Origin: Cupriavidus plantarum
Lineage (GTDB): Bacteria; Pseudomonadota; Gammaproteobacteria; Burkholderiales; Burkholderiaceae
NCBI RefSeq assembly: GCF_905397285.1
Contig: NZ_CAJPUX010000002.1
Span: forward strand, 1,178,001 to 1,242,000
Direction: 5' to 3'
Length of the DNA stretch: 64,000 bases
Part shown: in pieces, positions 9,211 to 17,725 of the stretch
How positions within the stretch are numbered: position 1 is the first letter of the stretch
Layout of the letters: every line of letters begins with the position of its first letter
The notes under the pieces: generated by a model
What the model saw: only the letters and a program-made list of their open reading frames with translations
The model's database searches: none
Told to the model about the DNA's origin: nothing
Made by a program: the position numbers and the translations under genes

Positions 9211-10194
9211 TCAAGAACCGAAGGCGCCGCGGACTTCGTCGATGGTTTCGCTTGGACGCTGGAGGTGCGGGTAATGGCCCGTGGCAGGCAACAGCCGCAA
9301 TGGCGCGGCGGTCCTGCGCGAGAACTCGACACCCATCTCCTTGTTGATATAGATGTCCTGTTCACCCCAGACAACCCGCACAGGCGTGCTCAGCTTCGGC
9401 AGCAGCGCCTCCAGTACATGCTGGTCTCGCGTGAACTGCGCGTAGTAGTACGCAAACGCATCGGCGGACGAAAGGTGTCCGTTCTCCCAGCCGCGTGCCA
9501 TGTCAGCCTGATACTCAGCATCGAGCGCATAGCGTTGCGCTTCCGGCAATCCGCGCGTGAATGCGTTCTTCAGTATCTCGTCGCGCGAGGCATTGAAGGC
9601 CTTTCGCACTGCTTCAGCAGACGCAGGCTCCTTCAGCGCCTGCAGGCGCTCTTGCATGTATTGCGGCCGGTCGAAAGGTGCGAAATCTCCGACAACGACC
9701 GTGCGGGCGATATCCGGCTGATCGATTGCAGCGAGCAGCGCTGGCAAGGCGCCGATATCGGTCGCGTAGATCAACAGTCGGCCACCTCCGATGCCTGTCG
9801 TGTCGATATAACGCGTGAGGACCGTGGCGTAGTCGCGAGGCGAGTAGCCGAAACTCTCCACAGGCGGACGCGAGGATTCGCCGAATCCGGGCCAGTCGAA
9901 AGCATGAACTTCGAAATCCCGGCCGAGCGTCCTGGCAATCTCTTTCCAGGCGAACATGGTCTCGGGAAAGCCGTGCAGGAAAAGCACGGTGCCCTTGGGT
10001 GCTGACGGCCTGACCACCATGTGTCGCAAATGCAGATCGGCGCCAACTTCCACATTGCCGACTTCGAATACCACGTCGGCAACGTCATGTGACGCAGTCA
10101 TGGCGGTGGAGGTGCTGCTCATCAGCCCTCCCGACACGCTGGCAATAGTCGCAATCACGCAGGCTGACCGACCCATTGCTGATCTCGTATCCAT
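9211..10194 (-). CDS. Alpha/beta-hydrolase, epoxide hydrolase/dehalogenase type
   Basis: The product is 327 residues with the start at 10194, where AAGGGG lies about seven bases ahead. HGFPET gives the oxyanion-hole loop. The nucleophile elbow reads YATDIGALP, so the nucleophile is aspartate, as in epoxide hydrolases, haloalkane and fluoroacetate dehalogenases, rather than serine. The catalytic histidine is in TGHYPHLQRP near the C-terminus. The first 30 residues are hydrophobic enough to be a signal peptide, unusual for this family, so periplasmic location is possible. It heads a leftward group with ohr and the cupin, suggesting detoxification of reactive organics. Confidence 0.85.
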   Translation of the reverse strand: MDTRSAMGRSACVIATIASVSGGLMSSTSTAMTASHDVADVVFEVGNVEVGADLHLRHMVVRPSAPKGTVLFLHGFPETMFAWKEIARTLGRDFEVHAFDWPGFGESSRPPVESFGYSPRDYATVLTRYIDTTGIGGGRLLIYATDIGALPALLAAIDQPDIARTVVVGDFAPFDRPQYMQERLQALKEPASAEAVRKAFNASRDEILKNAFTRGLPEAQRYALDAEYQADMARGWENGHLSSADAFAYYYAQFTRDQHVLEALLPKLSTPVRVVWGEQDIYINKEMGVEFSRRTAAPLRLLPATGHYPHLQRPSETIDEVRGAFGS

Positions 10195-10428
10195 TTCCAT
10201 TCCCCTTGGCACCAGTGAGCTGGCGCAGTATGTGTTGCATATGCAGCATTAGAGCGAGGCGATGTATCTCTCTTGTGAGGGTGAACCCGCCAAACGTATC
10301 GTTATGTGTGCACGACTCAGGTGGATACATACCTGTACAAAAAGCCCGCGCGTCTACTGTGGCTTCAGGCATCATCGGCGCCCGTTGGAGTTCGCCTGTT
10401 GGAGTTTTAACCGTTTCAGGAGTCAGCC

Positions 10429-10908
10429 ATGAGAGCGCTCGCCCCCTTATTTGCTGCCGTTTTCCTCGCGGCCGTGCCAATCCATACCATCGCGCAAAAT
10501 GCTGCTGACGACGCGCTTCGTCCACCGGCGGTCTTGCCACTGGATGCCGAGCCGGCGCCACGGATCGTGGCGTACTCAGCGTTGCCGGAACCACTCGCAA
10601 GGGGTGTCGTGATCTTGCAGTTCCGGACCGAGAATTTTCGTGTGATGCCGGTGTTCGGCAAGGGGGCTACGCAGGTCTCGCCGCGCGTTGGCCATCTGCA
10701 TGTGACCGTTGACGATGGTCCGGCCACATGGGCGCACACCAGCGAGGACCCCATCATCGTGGTGGGATTGCCACCGGGACCGCATCAAGTGCGCCTGGAG
10801 CTGGCCGACCCGACACACAAGATTCTGGCAACGGAAACGGTTGCCGTGACCGTTCCCAATACACGGTCGCCGAACACTAGCGCGGCACAGCCAGCACATC
10901 GGCACTGA
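10429..10908 (+). CDS. Small exported protein (DUF6130-like)
   Basis: The product is 159 residues, with AGGAG eight bases before the ATG. A signal peptide (residues 1-22, ending TIAQN) is followed by a compact domain with GHLHVTVDDGPATWAHT and GLPPGPHQVRLELADPTHK, which I associate with DUF6130 proteins. The fold looks like a small beta-sandwich with several histidines, and the C-terminus is AHRH. It is divergent from the alpha/beta-hydrolase, with a 230-base region between them. Function is unknown; metal or stress association is a guess. Confidence 0.75.
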   Translation: MRALAPLFAAVFLAAVPIHTIAQNAADDALRPPAVLPLDAEPAPRIVAYSALPEPLARGVVILQFRTENFRVMPVFGKGATQVSPRVGHLHVTVDDGPATWAHTSEDPIIVVGLPPGPHQVRLELADPTHKILATETVAVTVPNTRSPNTSAAQPAHRH

Positions 10909-10912
10909 ATAC

Positions 10913-10929
10913 TGTACGCTGGCGGTACA
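10913..10929. promoter_or_regulatory. Possible MarR operator
   Basis: TGTAC-N7-GTACA is a 5-bp perfect inverted repeat lying 20 bases before the MarR start codon. The arms are short, so chance is a real alternative. Autoregulation is typical of MarR genes. Confidence 0.35.
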
Positions 10930-10948
10930 TCCCTGCGTCACACATGGC

Positions 10949-11413
10949 ATGACTCCCGGAAAACGTTCACTGTCTGGCACCACAGGCTCCGATATCTTCC
11001 AGCACTGCGTGATGACACGCGCCCGGCAAATCTCGCGCGTGCTGACCGCCCCCTATGAACAGGCGTTGCGGCCATTCGGCATCAACGCCACGCAGTTCAC
11101 GCTGCTGGTGCTCGTTCATGAACTGGGTCCGATCAGCCGCGCCGATCTGGGACGGCGAAATCATCACGATCGATCCACACTGACGCGCAACCTGCAGCCC
11201 CTGCTGACGGAAGGATGGATTGCCGAGGGCGTGGCAGACGCCGCGGATGGCCGGTCGCGCCCGCTCTCAGTGACCCGCGCCGGGAAAAAGGTGCTGAACG
11301 ACGCTGGCCCGGCGTGGGCGGAAGCACAGGCGATGGCTACCGCGCTCATCGGTGACGACGGCGTCGCGGCCATCATGGGGATTGCAAAGAGGTTGCCGAA
11401 GCGAGCCGGATAA
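10949..11413 (+). CDS. MarR-family regulator
   Basis: This 154-residue winged-helix regulator has the family layout: an N-terminal helix, the segment PFGINATQFTLL, recognition region RADLGRRNHHDRSTLTRNLQPL, and wing DAADGRSRPLSVTRAG. A cysteine near residue 20 (DIFQHCVMTRARQ) sits where many proteobacterial MarR proteins, including OhrR relatives, carry one, but spacing to the next conserved segment differs slightly from OhrR, so redox sensing is not established. It follows the DUF6130-like gene with a 40-base gap that contains a short palindrome. Plausible targets are its own gene and the divergent hydrolase/ohr group. Confidence 0.88.
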   Translation: MTPGKRSLSGTTGSDIFQHCVMTRARQISRVLTAPYEQALRPFGINATQFTLLVLVHELGPISRADLGRRNHHDRSTLTRNLQPLLTEGWIAEGVADAADGRSRPLSVTRAGKKVLNDAGPAWAEAQAMATALIGDDGVAAIMGIAKRLPKRAG

Positions 11414-11680
11414 TCCGCATCAGAACAAAAGAGCGTGCTGCCTATACTCCACGGACACTACGTGGTCGCCTAGGTTTTCTAAAAATGGCTGCGCTCGAAG
11501 ATCGACGTCTGCAATCGGCCACGGTCTGCCGCTCCTGAACCTTGGCCACTGGCCGCCAGAGTTTTCATTTGGGCCCAGTCGAACCGTGACCGCTGCGTGT
11601 CATGGCACCGCAGTGGGTGCTTTCTCGTTGCACCCGGTCCGGAATCAATGAGAGCCGCTAGCCTGGCACGCTCGGCAGCA

Positions 11681-13447
11681 TTACGTATCAGGTGACAATA
11701 TGCCCCGGGGACGGGTATGTCCGGCGGACGCATGCCGGCTTTGGCAATCTACGACGTTGGGTCGTCCGGCCTCAAAAGCTCTCTCGAGCAAAAAGGCCTC
11801 GACATAGCTCGATACAACGTTGCGTGCAGTCCTCGAATATAACGAGTGGTCCAACTGCTCCAGAACTGTCGCCGTAACGTACTCGAGCTCTTCAAAGTAA
11901 CTCGCCTTCGGGACTTCATCGAGCCCAGCATCAAGCGGTCCGTACACCAATGATGTTGGCACGTGCCTTTTCTCTAGCGCCATGAGCAGTCGGCGGACGG
12001 AGGAACGCTCGCACCAGCGACGCACCAAACTCACTGCGATTCTGCGCAGATCCGACCGGCCAGTCAGCAGTAAAAGCCATTTACGGGGATCACGGACGGA
12101 GCGCATGTACACCTGACTGGGAGCGCGTGAGTTCCTCCTCGGCGCACCCCAGAAGAAAAAGGGCAGGTTGACGGATATGCAGCCAACCACAGCAGGATGC
12201 TTTAGCGTTGTGTGGACGCTGACGTATGCACCCGCGCACACGCCGAACATCACAACCCCGGAATGTCCAGCCGCGATCAGTCGCTCCACCCCTGCTGTCG
12301 CATCTGCAATCGAGTGTCGCGCGTACACGCCCTCGATGTTTGGCTTATCGTCGTGATATGAACTATCTCCAACGCCGCCCAAATCCATGCGTAACGATGT
12401 AATTCCCTGTGCCGCAAGCCGTCGAGCCATCAACACGGAGTGCCTTGCGCAGCCAACGCGATGAACCCCTGCGGTGTTCATGATCAATACAGCCGGGGCG
12501 TGTTCGTTTGCGTTGCGAGGCTTGCACATTACGCCAACATAGCGCCCGCTCCCAAACACTACGGGGGTTTCATGACCACCTGCGAAGTCTATCCGCGCAT
12601 GCGCGGACGGTTGCAGAATCTCAGCGGCAGCCAGTTCCGAAGTGCCGCCCCTAGAGCCGAGCCACTCAAGCACGCTATCGAAGGCACCTCGCGGCGGCAC
12701 GCAGAACGTCGGATCGGGGAGCAAAAAACTGTCGTACTCTGGGAAAATCCGTACGTCTGCACTCGCACCGTGACCACGGAAGCACTCAACAAGCTTGTTC
12801 AGAGACTCGCTGACCGAGATATCGTGCAGTAGCACGCGTGGCGCCGGAGACCTCAGTCGCTTTGTGAGGTCGATTGACGCAAGTTTCTCGAGCGCGTCGG
12901 CATACAGATCGAACCCTAGCGCGCCTACTCCTTGCACCGCCTCGCGCGACTGCGCTGCTTCTTGGTCTGCCAAGGCCTTGATGCAGCTCTGATGCTGCAT
13001 GCGCAGTTCCCGGATATAGCGCTTGCCAACGATGACCGGCGCCATCAAGACCACGCCCTCCACGTCGGCAAGCTCTTCGGCGGCCAAGACGGCTAACGTC
13101 GCGCCCAAGCGCAAGCCGCAGAGCACAATCCGTGTCACACCAGTGACGGTCCGCAGGTACTCCGTGGCAGCTTTGATGCTGTCGACCCATGCGCAAAAGC
13201 GCGCGGGGTCTTCCTCGACGCCCTCGGAGTCGCCAGTCCCCGGATAATCGAAGCGCAGGACGGCCATGCCACAGGCCACCGTCACCGATTCCGCGAAGTC
13301 GCGCCAGCCGCGGTGCACACATAGCGCCTCATTGCCGAACGGGTTGCACAGCACCACGCCGGTAGCGGCTCGGTCTACCGCAGGCAAATGCAGCCACCCG
13401 AAACAGCCATTGAAGGTGACCGGCCTCGTTGTAGGGTTGGTATTCAT
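11681..13447 (-). CDS. Tandem alpha/beta-hydrolase fusion with altered nucleophiles
   Basis: This 588-residue protein contains two alpha/beta-hydrolase domains (about 1-265 and 290-565). The first nucleophile elbow reads GLRLG, with R113 in place of serine, and I find no catalytic histidine near FPEYDSFLLPDP, so domain 1 is probably not a hydrolase. The second reads GVCAG with C404 as possible nucleophile, D505 in GPLDAG and H533 in LDHSLYS, a plausible Cys-Asp-His triad. From memory, GLRLGA and GLC elbows are the signatures of the separate hydrolase 2 and hydrolase 1 of exosortase A systems; here they would be fused. It is the last gene of an operon, 36 bases after the carrier protein. Confidence 0.85.
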   Translation of the reverse strand: MNTNPTTRPVTFNGCFGWLHLPAVDRAATGVVLCNPFGNEALCVHRGWRDFAESVTVACGMAVLRFDYPGTGDSEGVEEDPARFCAWVDSIKAATEYLRTVTGVTRIVLCGLRLGATLAVLAAEELADVEGVVLMAPVIVGKRYIRELRMQHQSCIKALADQEAAQSREAVQGVGALGFDLYADALEKLASIDLTKRLRSPAPRVLLHDISVSESLNKLVECFRGHGASADVRIFPEYDSFLLPDPTFCVPPRGAFDSVLEWLGSRGGTSELAAAEILQPSAHARIDFAGGHETPVVFGSGRYVGVMCKPRNANEHAPAVLIMNTAGVHRVGCARHSVLMARRLAAQGITSLRMDLGGVGDSSYHDDKPNIEGVYARHSIADATAGVERLIAAGHSGVVMFGVCAGAYVSVHTTLKHPAVVGCISVNLPFFFWGAPRRNSRAPSQVYMRSVRDPRKWLLLLTGRSDLRRIAVSLVRRWCERSSVRRLLMALEKRHVPTSLVYGPLDAGLDEVPKASYFEELEYVTATVLEQLDHSLYSRTARNVVSSYVEAFLLERAFEAGRPNVVDCQSRHASAGHTRPRGILSPDT

Positions 13448-13483
13448 GGTGGGCCCCTTACTGTGAAATACGGCGAGTCGCTA

Positions 13484-13726
13484 TCAATCGCTTGGCATGA
13501 GAGGGGCGAGAGAGCTTGCCAGCGAATCGATACAGAGAAACAAATCGAATGAAATAAGGTCTCCAGGTATTTCTATACCGAAGGCGTCTTCGACTGCTAG
13601 CATCACGCGGACCGTACCGAGCGAGGACAGGCCAGCGTCATACAAGCTATCGCTATCGGTCAATGTTTCGACCGGGACATGAAGGCATCCATTCTCCGAA
13701 AGAATACTGCGCAGAGCGGCTTTCAA
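13484..13726 (-). CDS. Stand-alone acyl/peptidyl carrier protein
   Basis: The product is 80 residues in a four-helix carrier-protein layout. The phosphopantetheine attachment site is in DAGLSSLGTV, with S35 the likely modified serine, and helix 3 follows as FGIEIP. It starts at TTG, with the strong site GGGAG eight bases upstream; no in-frame ATG fits. It sits between an adenylation enzyme (78 bases upstream) and the fused hydrolase (36 bases downstream), so it is presumably loaded by the former. Primary fatty-acid ACPs have DSL at this site, so this one is specialised. Confidence 0.85.
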   Translation of the reverse strand: MKAALRSILSENGCLHVPVETLTDSDSLYDAGLSSLGTVRVMLAVEDAFGIEIPGDLISFDLFLCIDSLASSLAPLMPSD

Positions 13727-13804
13727 TCACTCTCTCCCGTCTAGAATAGCCATCCACGCGCCCGTGGCGTGGCTCATTTATATTGCTTGGGGATGGTGTC
13801 TACG

Positions 13805-15385
13805 TCATGCAGGAATCATCGTGCGTGCGCACTGCTCAACCAGAGCTTTCCTGTCAATTTTTCCATTCGCGTTAAGCGGCATCGCGTCGAGTGACACAAT
13901 CCGCTGGGGTGCCGCGTAGTCGGGCAAGCGCTGCCGACACGCATGTAAGACCGCCTCGGTGTCTACTCGAGGATTTGTCACGAAGGCTACGAGCCCAGCC
14001 GCCCGTCCCACCTCATCGAGGGGCCATGCAATCACCGCGCAGAGCGCGGCACCGCTGCTCGCGTGGACGATATGCTCGACTTCCTCCAGTTCGACACGGT
14101 TGCCGCGAACTTTGACCTGCGTATCCACGCGCCCGTGAAACACAATGCCAAATTCTCCAGTCGTACGAACGATATCGCCGGTCCGATACCAGCGCTGCGC
14201 AAGTCGGCCTGGAAAACTCTTCGAGACAAACCTGTCATTGCCAAGTCGGGAGTCCGCCGACAAATAGCCCTCCGTGATCTGTGGACCCGCGATTAGCAAC
14301 TCGCCCGTCTGCTCGGCTGCGACAGGTCGGAGGTCAGCGTCAACGATCATGAGCTCTACCCCCGGAAGCGCCCTCCCGAGTGGGATGACCGTGTGCTGCG
14401 GAGTATCGATGAAATCGGCGCTCACTTCGAAGCAAGTCGAAGCGATGGTCGCTTCCGTCGGCCCGTACATGTTGAACAGCTTGCTATGCGGTGCGGCGCG
14501 CATCCACGCCAGCGCCAGTGAGCGAGGCAACTGCTCACCGCCAAACATCGAGACCCTAAGACTCGGGAAGGCACCGGGTGTCAGCTTTCTCATTTGCTGC
14601 ATGAAGCCGACCACGGACGGTACGCTACTCCAATGCGTAATGCCATAACGCCTAATGAAATCGGCGTTGTACACAGGATCGACAGTCTCGGGCACGTACA
14701 GGCACCCGCCAGTGGCCCAACATACGAACATGTCGTGCACGGATGGATCAAAGCTCAATTCACAGAGCTGGATATGACGTGCATCGTCCGTCCGCTCATG
14801 CAGTTGCAGTTGCCCTTTCACATATGCGTTGGCATTAGCATGTGTAATCGGGACGCCCTTCGGCGTACCCGTCGATCCAGAGGTGAAGAGTATGTAAGCT
14901 ACGTCGTGCTCAGTGCCTGGCCGTCGCACATAGGGCACGGAAGGCAGCGTGGTCAGGGTGGACGCAAAGGAAGGCAGAGGCGTACCGGACGCGTCGTCGT
15001 CGATGAGAAAAATCTGCGGGGGAGCGTCGAGCAATGCCAGTACATCCTCGAGCCCACTCGCGCAACGACGATCGACCAGCATCAATGGCGCACCGGACTG
15101 CGCGATGATCGTCGCCATACGTGAAGGCGGGGCCTTCGGGCTCAGAGGCACATAGGCCATGCCCGCATCGAGAATGCCCAGCACGCCGGCATAGGCCTCG
15201 ACGCTACGATATGCAAATAGCAAACATCGTCTAATGTCGTTACGCTGCCCGATTGCTGTCAGACCCGCAGAAATGCGACGTGCGCGTGTTTGAATATCGC
15301 CGTAGCTGTATAGACGATCTTTGACCCACAGCGCTGGACTGTCGATGCAGCTTGCAGCGGTTTCGAAAAAGTGAGAATGCAACAT
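13805..15385 (-). CDS. Amino-acid adenylation enzyme (NRPS A-domain-like)
   Basis: This 526-residue ANL-superfamily enzyme activates a carboxylic acid as its AMP ester. It has the nonribosomal peptide synthetase A-domain motifs: FTSGSTGTPKG (A3, 167-177), SFDPSVHDMF (A4, with D213 where amino-acid-activating domains hold the alpha-amino group), NMYGPTEATI (A5), YRTGD (A7), GRVDTQVKVRGNRVELEEVE (A8) and NGKIDRK (A10). No condensation or carrier domain is fused. The A4 aspartate argues for an amino acid rather than a fatty acid, as in DltA. GAGG lies upstream of the ATG. It is first in an operon with the carrier protein and the fused hydrolases. Confidence 0.9.
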   Translation of the reverse strand: MLHSHFFETAASCIDSPALWVKDRLYSYGDIQTRARRISAGLTAIGQRNDIRRCLLFAYRSVEAYAGVLGILDAGMAYVPLSPKAPPSRMATIIAQSGAPLMLVDRRCASGLEDVLALLDAPPQIFLIDDDASGTPLPSFASTLTTLPSVPYVRRPGTEHDVAYILFTSGSTGTPKGVPITHANANAYVKGQLQLHERTDDARHIQLCELSFDPSVHDMFVCWATGGCLYVPETVDPVYNADFIRRYGITHWSSVPSVVGFMQQMRKLTPGAFPSLRVSMFGGEQLPRSLALAWMRAAPHSKLFNMYGPTEATIASTCFEVSADFIDTPQHTVIPLGRALPGVELMIVDADLRPVAAEQTGELLIAGPQITEGYLSADSRLGNDRFVSKSFPGRLAQRWYRTGDIVRTTGEFGIVFHGRVDTQVKVRGNRVELEEVEHIVHASSGAALCAVIAWPLDEVGRAAGLVAFVTNPRVDTEAVLHACRQRLPDYAAPQRIVSLDAMPLNANGKIDRKALVEQCARTMIPA

Positions 15386-16224
15386 CCGTATCCTCGCGCA
15401 TGGAACTGGTTAATCGCCGAAAACACGGCACCAGGTGTCTGCAGCATCCAGCCTTGCTGGGATTCCGCTTGCGACGAAGAATAGACATTGGAATGAGGGG
15501 CTTCTGTGCGATAGCGCTCGGAAACGAATACCGCCGGAATGCCACGATCGGGCTCCGTGTTGCATCGCCGCCCACAGCAGAACCTTTAATCGGCGCGGCT
15601 TGCCTCCGTTCATATTGAGCGGTAGCTACTGAGCAAACTGAAGCCTCCAGCGAAATTGAGCTTTCTGACGCTCTGGAGGCCTCTTGCCGCGCCAGCAAGC
15701 ACCATGGCAGGCATGGACCACATAACGCGGCGGCGCTCCGGTGGATCGCTCCTTTCATGCATGAAGTTCGCGGCGCTTTTTCGTCGGTTGGTTGCGTTTT
15801 TTAGAATTTCCCGCTCCCGCAGACGTCACGAAAGTGGTCAATCCCCTTGCTGGCCCCCCAGTTGTGGGAGAAACAGCCATACCGGGTGTGACTGCTGTAA
15901 AAGAGTTTGACAATGACGGGGTCTTTGGTAGGGTCCACTGCTGTTTTACTTTTGTAAGGAGGTGGTAGGCCAGCAAGCCGGCCAACGGCTCTTGCTGCAG
16001 CATGTTCGGTCATTGGATCAGCACATCAGGAATGACGGTAGTTGGCCGACAACTGTCTGTCGGGCAAGGGCCCCGCCAGCTCCCCGGCAGCCGATGGACG
16101 CTGTCTCAGTTCGGAAAACTGCAGATGCTCGGTTACCTAGAACGATCTAGCCGGCGCGCAGATTTTCCGCCTCAGGTCTGCTTCCCTCTTCTCCCATCCT
16201 CCCGAGAGACATCCGCTCGCCGAC
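15386..16224. other. Gene-free stretch between divergent operons
   Basis: About 840 bases between the adenylation operon (leftward) and the GbsR-like operon (rightward). Several short frames exist on both strands; none has a recognisable domain, and no RNA gene or repeat was seen. It must hold the promoter of the adenylation operon. Confidence 0.45.
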
Positions 16225-16271
16225 TTGACAAAGTCTCAGTTAAATTCTTTAATTTCTGTAACGACAGAAAT
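16225..16271 (+). promoter_or_regulatory. Sigma-70 promoter with overlapping palindromic operator
   Basis: TTGACA at 16225-16230 is followed after 17 bases by TTTAAT at 16248-16253, a near-consensus sigma-70 promoter. The perfect inverted repeat ATTTCTGT-N4-ACAGAAAT at 16252-16271 overlaps the -10 and the expected start point, and lies 9 bases before the regulator's ATG. Binding there would block transcription, so autorepression by the GbsR-like protein is the likely reading. Confidence 0.75.
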
Positions 16272-16280
16272 AAGAGAACT

Positions 16281-16829
16281 ATGTCACTGAGCCCAAGCAC
16301 GCAAAAGCTAATCCTGCACTGGGGAGAAATGGGTAGCCGCTGGGGCGTCAATCGTACGGTGGCACAGATCCATGCATTGATCTTCTGCAGCCCCCATCCG
16401 ATCCATGCGGAATACATCGCCGCCACGCTGGGCGTAGCCCGATCCAATGTCAGCAACAGCCTCAAAGAACTTCAGTCCTGGAACCTTGTTCGGGTGACGC
16501 ACATCGCCGGTGACCGGCGCGATCACTTCGCCGCGCACCAGGATATCTGGGAGATCTTTCGCGTGGTCATGGACGAACGCAAGAAGCGCGAACTGGACCC
16601 GACCCTCTCGGTGCTGCGCGAATGCGTAGCCGAGGCCGAGGACGACCCGGTGCTGGATGGTTCCACCAAGGCCAAGATGAACGACATGCTGGAATTCATG
16701 GAGATCTTCATGCGCGCCTACGACGACTTCCAGCATCTGCCAACGCCGACCATCAAGAAGCTTCTAAAGACCGGAGGACGCATCGCCCAGTTTCTCGGTC
16801 CTGACAAGAAAAAGGATGCCAGGTCATGA
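16281..16829 (+). CDS. GbsR/MarR-like transcriptional regulator
   Basis: This 182-residue winged-helix regulator resembles the GbsR group. The DNA-binding region is at about 25-75 (HPIHAEYIAATLGVARSNVSNSLKELQSWNLV), followed by GDRRDHFAAHQDIWEIFRVV and a helical dimerisation region. The ATG at 16281 is chosen because the promoter and operator end just before it; the frame is open further upstream but without support. Its stop overlaps the next start by four bases, so it is the first gene of a four-gene operon. It probably represses the operon through the palindrome at its promoter. The ligand is unknown. Confidence 0.85.
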   Translation: MSLSPSTQKLILHWGEMGSRWGVNRTVAQIHALIFCSPHPIHAEYIAATLGVARSNVSNSLKELQSWNLVRVTHIAGDRRDHFAAHQDIWEIFRVVMDERKKRELDPTLSVLRECVAEAEDDPVLDGSTKAKMNDMLEFMEIFMRAYDDFQHLPTPTIKKLLKTGGRIAQFLGPDKKKDARS

Positions 16830-17269
16830 ATTCCGCATTACTGGAGCTCTACTTTGACGGCAAGTGCGGGTTTTGCGCGACGGAAATGCGTCGCCTGAGC
16901 GAATGGGACACCGAGCGCCGACTGTCCTTCGTGGACATTGCCCAACCGGGATTTGACTGCGCGCCCCTTGGCGTTGACATGGCAGCGTTGAATCGCGCGT
17001 TGCATGGTCGCGCATCGGATGGCCGCATGTTGGTGGGCATCGATTGCATGCTCGCTGCGTACACTCTGGTCGGTCGAGGCGGGCTGGTCTGGCCCCTGCG
17101 GGTACCGGGCCTCCGTCGGGTGCTGGCTGCGATGTACCGTGCTTTCGCACGCAACCGCTATGCGTTCTCGCGCTGGCTCGGCTATCGCGCCCCGCCGGCG
17201 TGTGGCGGCGGCACCTGCCACGTGGGCAACCCCTTCCTCACGGACGAACGCCCTCACGATTCGCACTGA
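16826..17269 (+). CDS. DCC-family thiol-disulfide oxidoreductase (DUF393)
   Basis: The product is 147 residues with the family signature YFDGKCGFCATEMRRL, a CxxC pair at C14 and C17 in a thioredoxin-like setting. Additional cysteines near the C-terminus (ACGGGTCHVG) may bind metal or form disulfides. The start codon overlaps the regulator's stop (ATGA), indicating translational coupling. DCC proteins are poorly characterised; the redox role is inferred from the CxxC. Its partners are a small membrane protein and a membrane-epimerase fusion. Confidence 0.85.
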   Translation: MNSALLELYFDGKCGFCATEMRRLSEWDTERRLSFVDIAQPGFDCAPLGVDMAALNRALHGRASDGRMLVGIDCMLAAYTLVGRGGLVWPLRVPGLRRVLAAMYRAFARNRYAFSRWLGYRAPPACGGGTCHVGNPFLTDERPHDSH

Positions 17270-17281
17270 TACCTCCTCACC

Positions 17282-17725
17282 ATGAACCAATCTTCGAGTT
17301 TCAGCCAGCGCCGATGGGTCGTTGGATGGATGTACGCAGCAGCCATTGCACATCTGCTTGCCGGCGCAGCACTGCTCTGGGTGACGGACACTTCGGTCCT
17401 GGACGGTTACCACCGGGGCATCGAGCGGCATTTCTGGGCTGGACTGGCGCCGGTCGCAGCCAGAGCCCAGCAGACATGGTGGATGGCCCTGTTCGGCGCC
17501 ACCCTGCAATGTTCGGCGATCTGGATGCTGGCGCTCGTCCATCTGGGCAACCAGACCCGTCATCGCGCGGCCTGGGGTGGGCTGCTGGTCGGCCTGCTGG
17601 TATGGGCGCCGCAGGACGTGCTGGTTTCATTGCAGGCCGGTGTGTGGCTGCACGCGATAATCGACGGCGCGGCCCTACTGATGATGATTCCCCCACTGCT
17701 CTGGTTGTGGAGGGAAGACGCATGA
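17282..17725 (+). CDS. Small integral membrane protein
   Basis: The product is 147 residues with about four transmembrane helices: WVVGWMYAAAIAHLLAG, a segment near residues 65-85, LLVGLLVWAPQDVL and a last helix ending LLWLW. No family was recognised. It begins 12 bases after the DCC gene and its stop overlaps the next start by four bases, so it belongs to the same coupled operon. It may act with the neighbouring thiol protein at the membrane, but nothing in its sequence shows a reaction. Confidence 0.75.
   Translation: MNQSSSFSQRRWVVGWMYAAAIAHLLAGAALLWVTDTSVLDGYHRGIERHFWAGLAPVAARAQQTWWMALFGATLQCSAIWMLALVHLGNQTRHRAAWGGLLVGLLVWAPQDVLVSLQAGVWLHAIIDGAALLMMIPPLLWLWREDA

Noticed and set aside
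15755..16013. Short minus-strand frames with a YGCFSHNW segment, considered as a YbiA-like N-glycosidase remnant
   Set aside because: Only a few residues match and the conserved WPTxEHYFQ part is absent.
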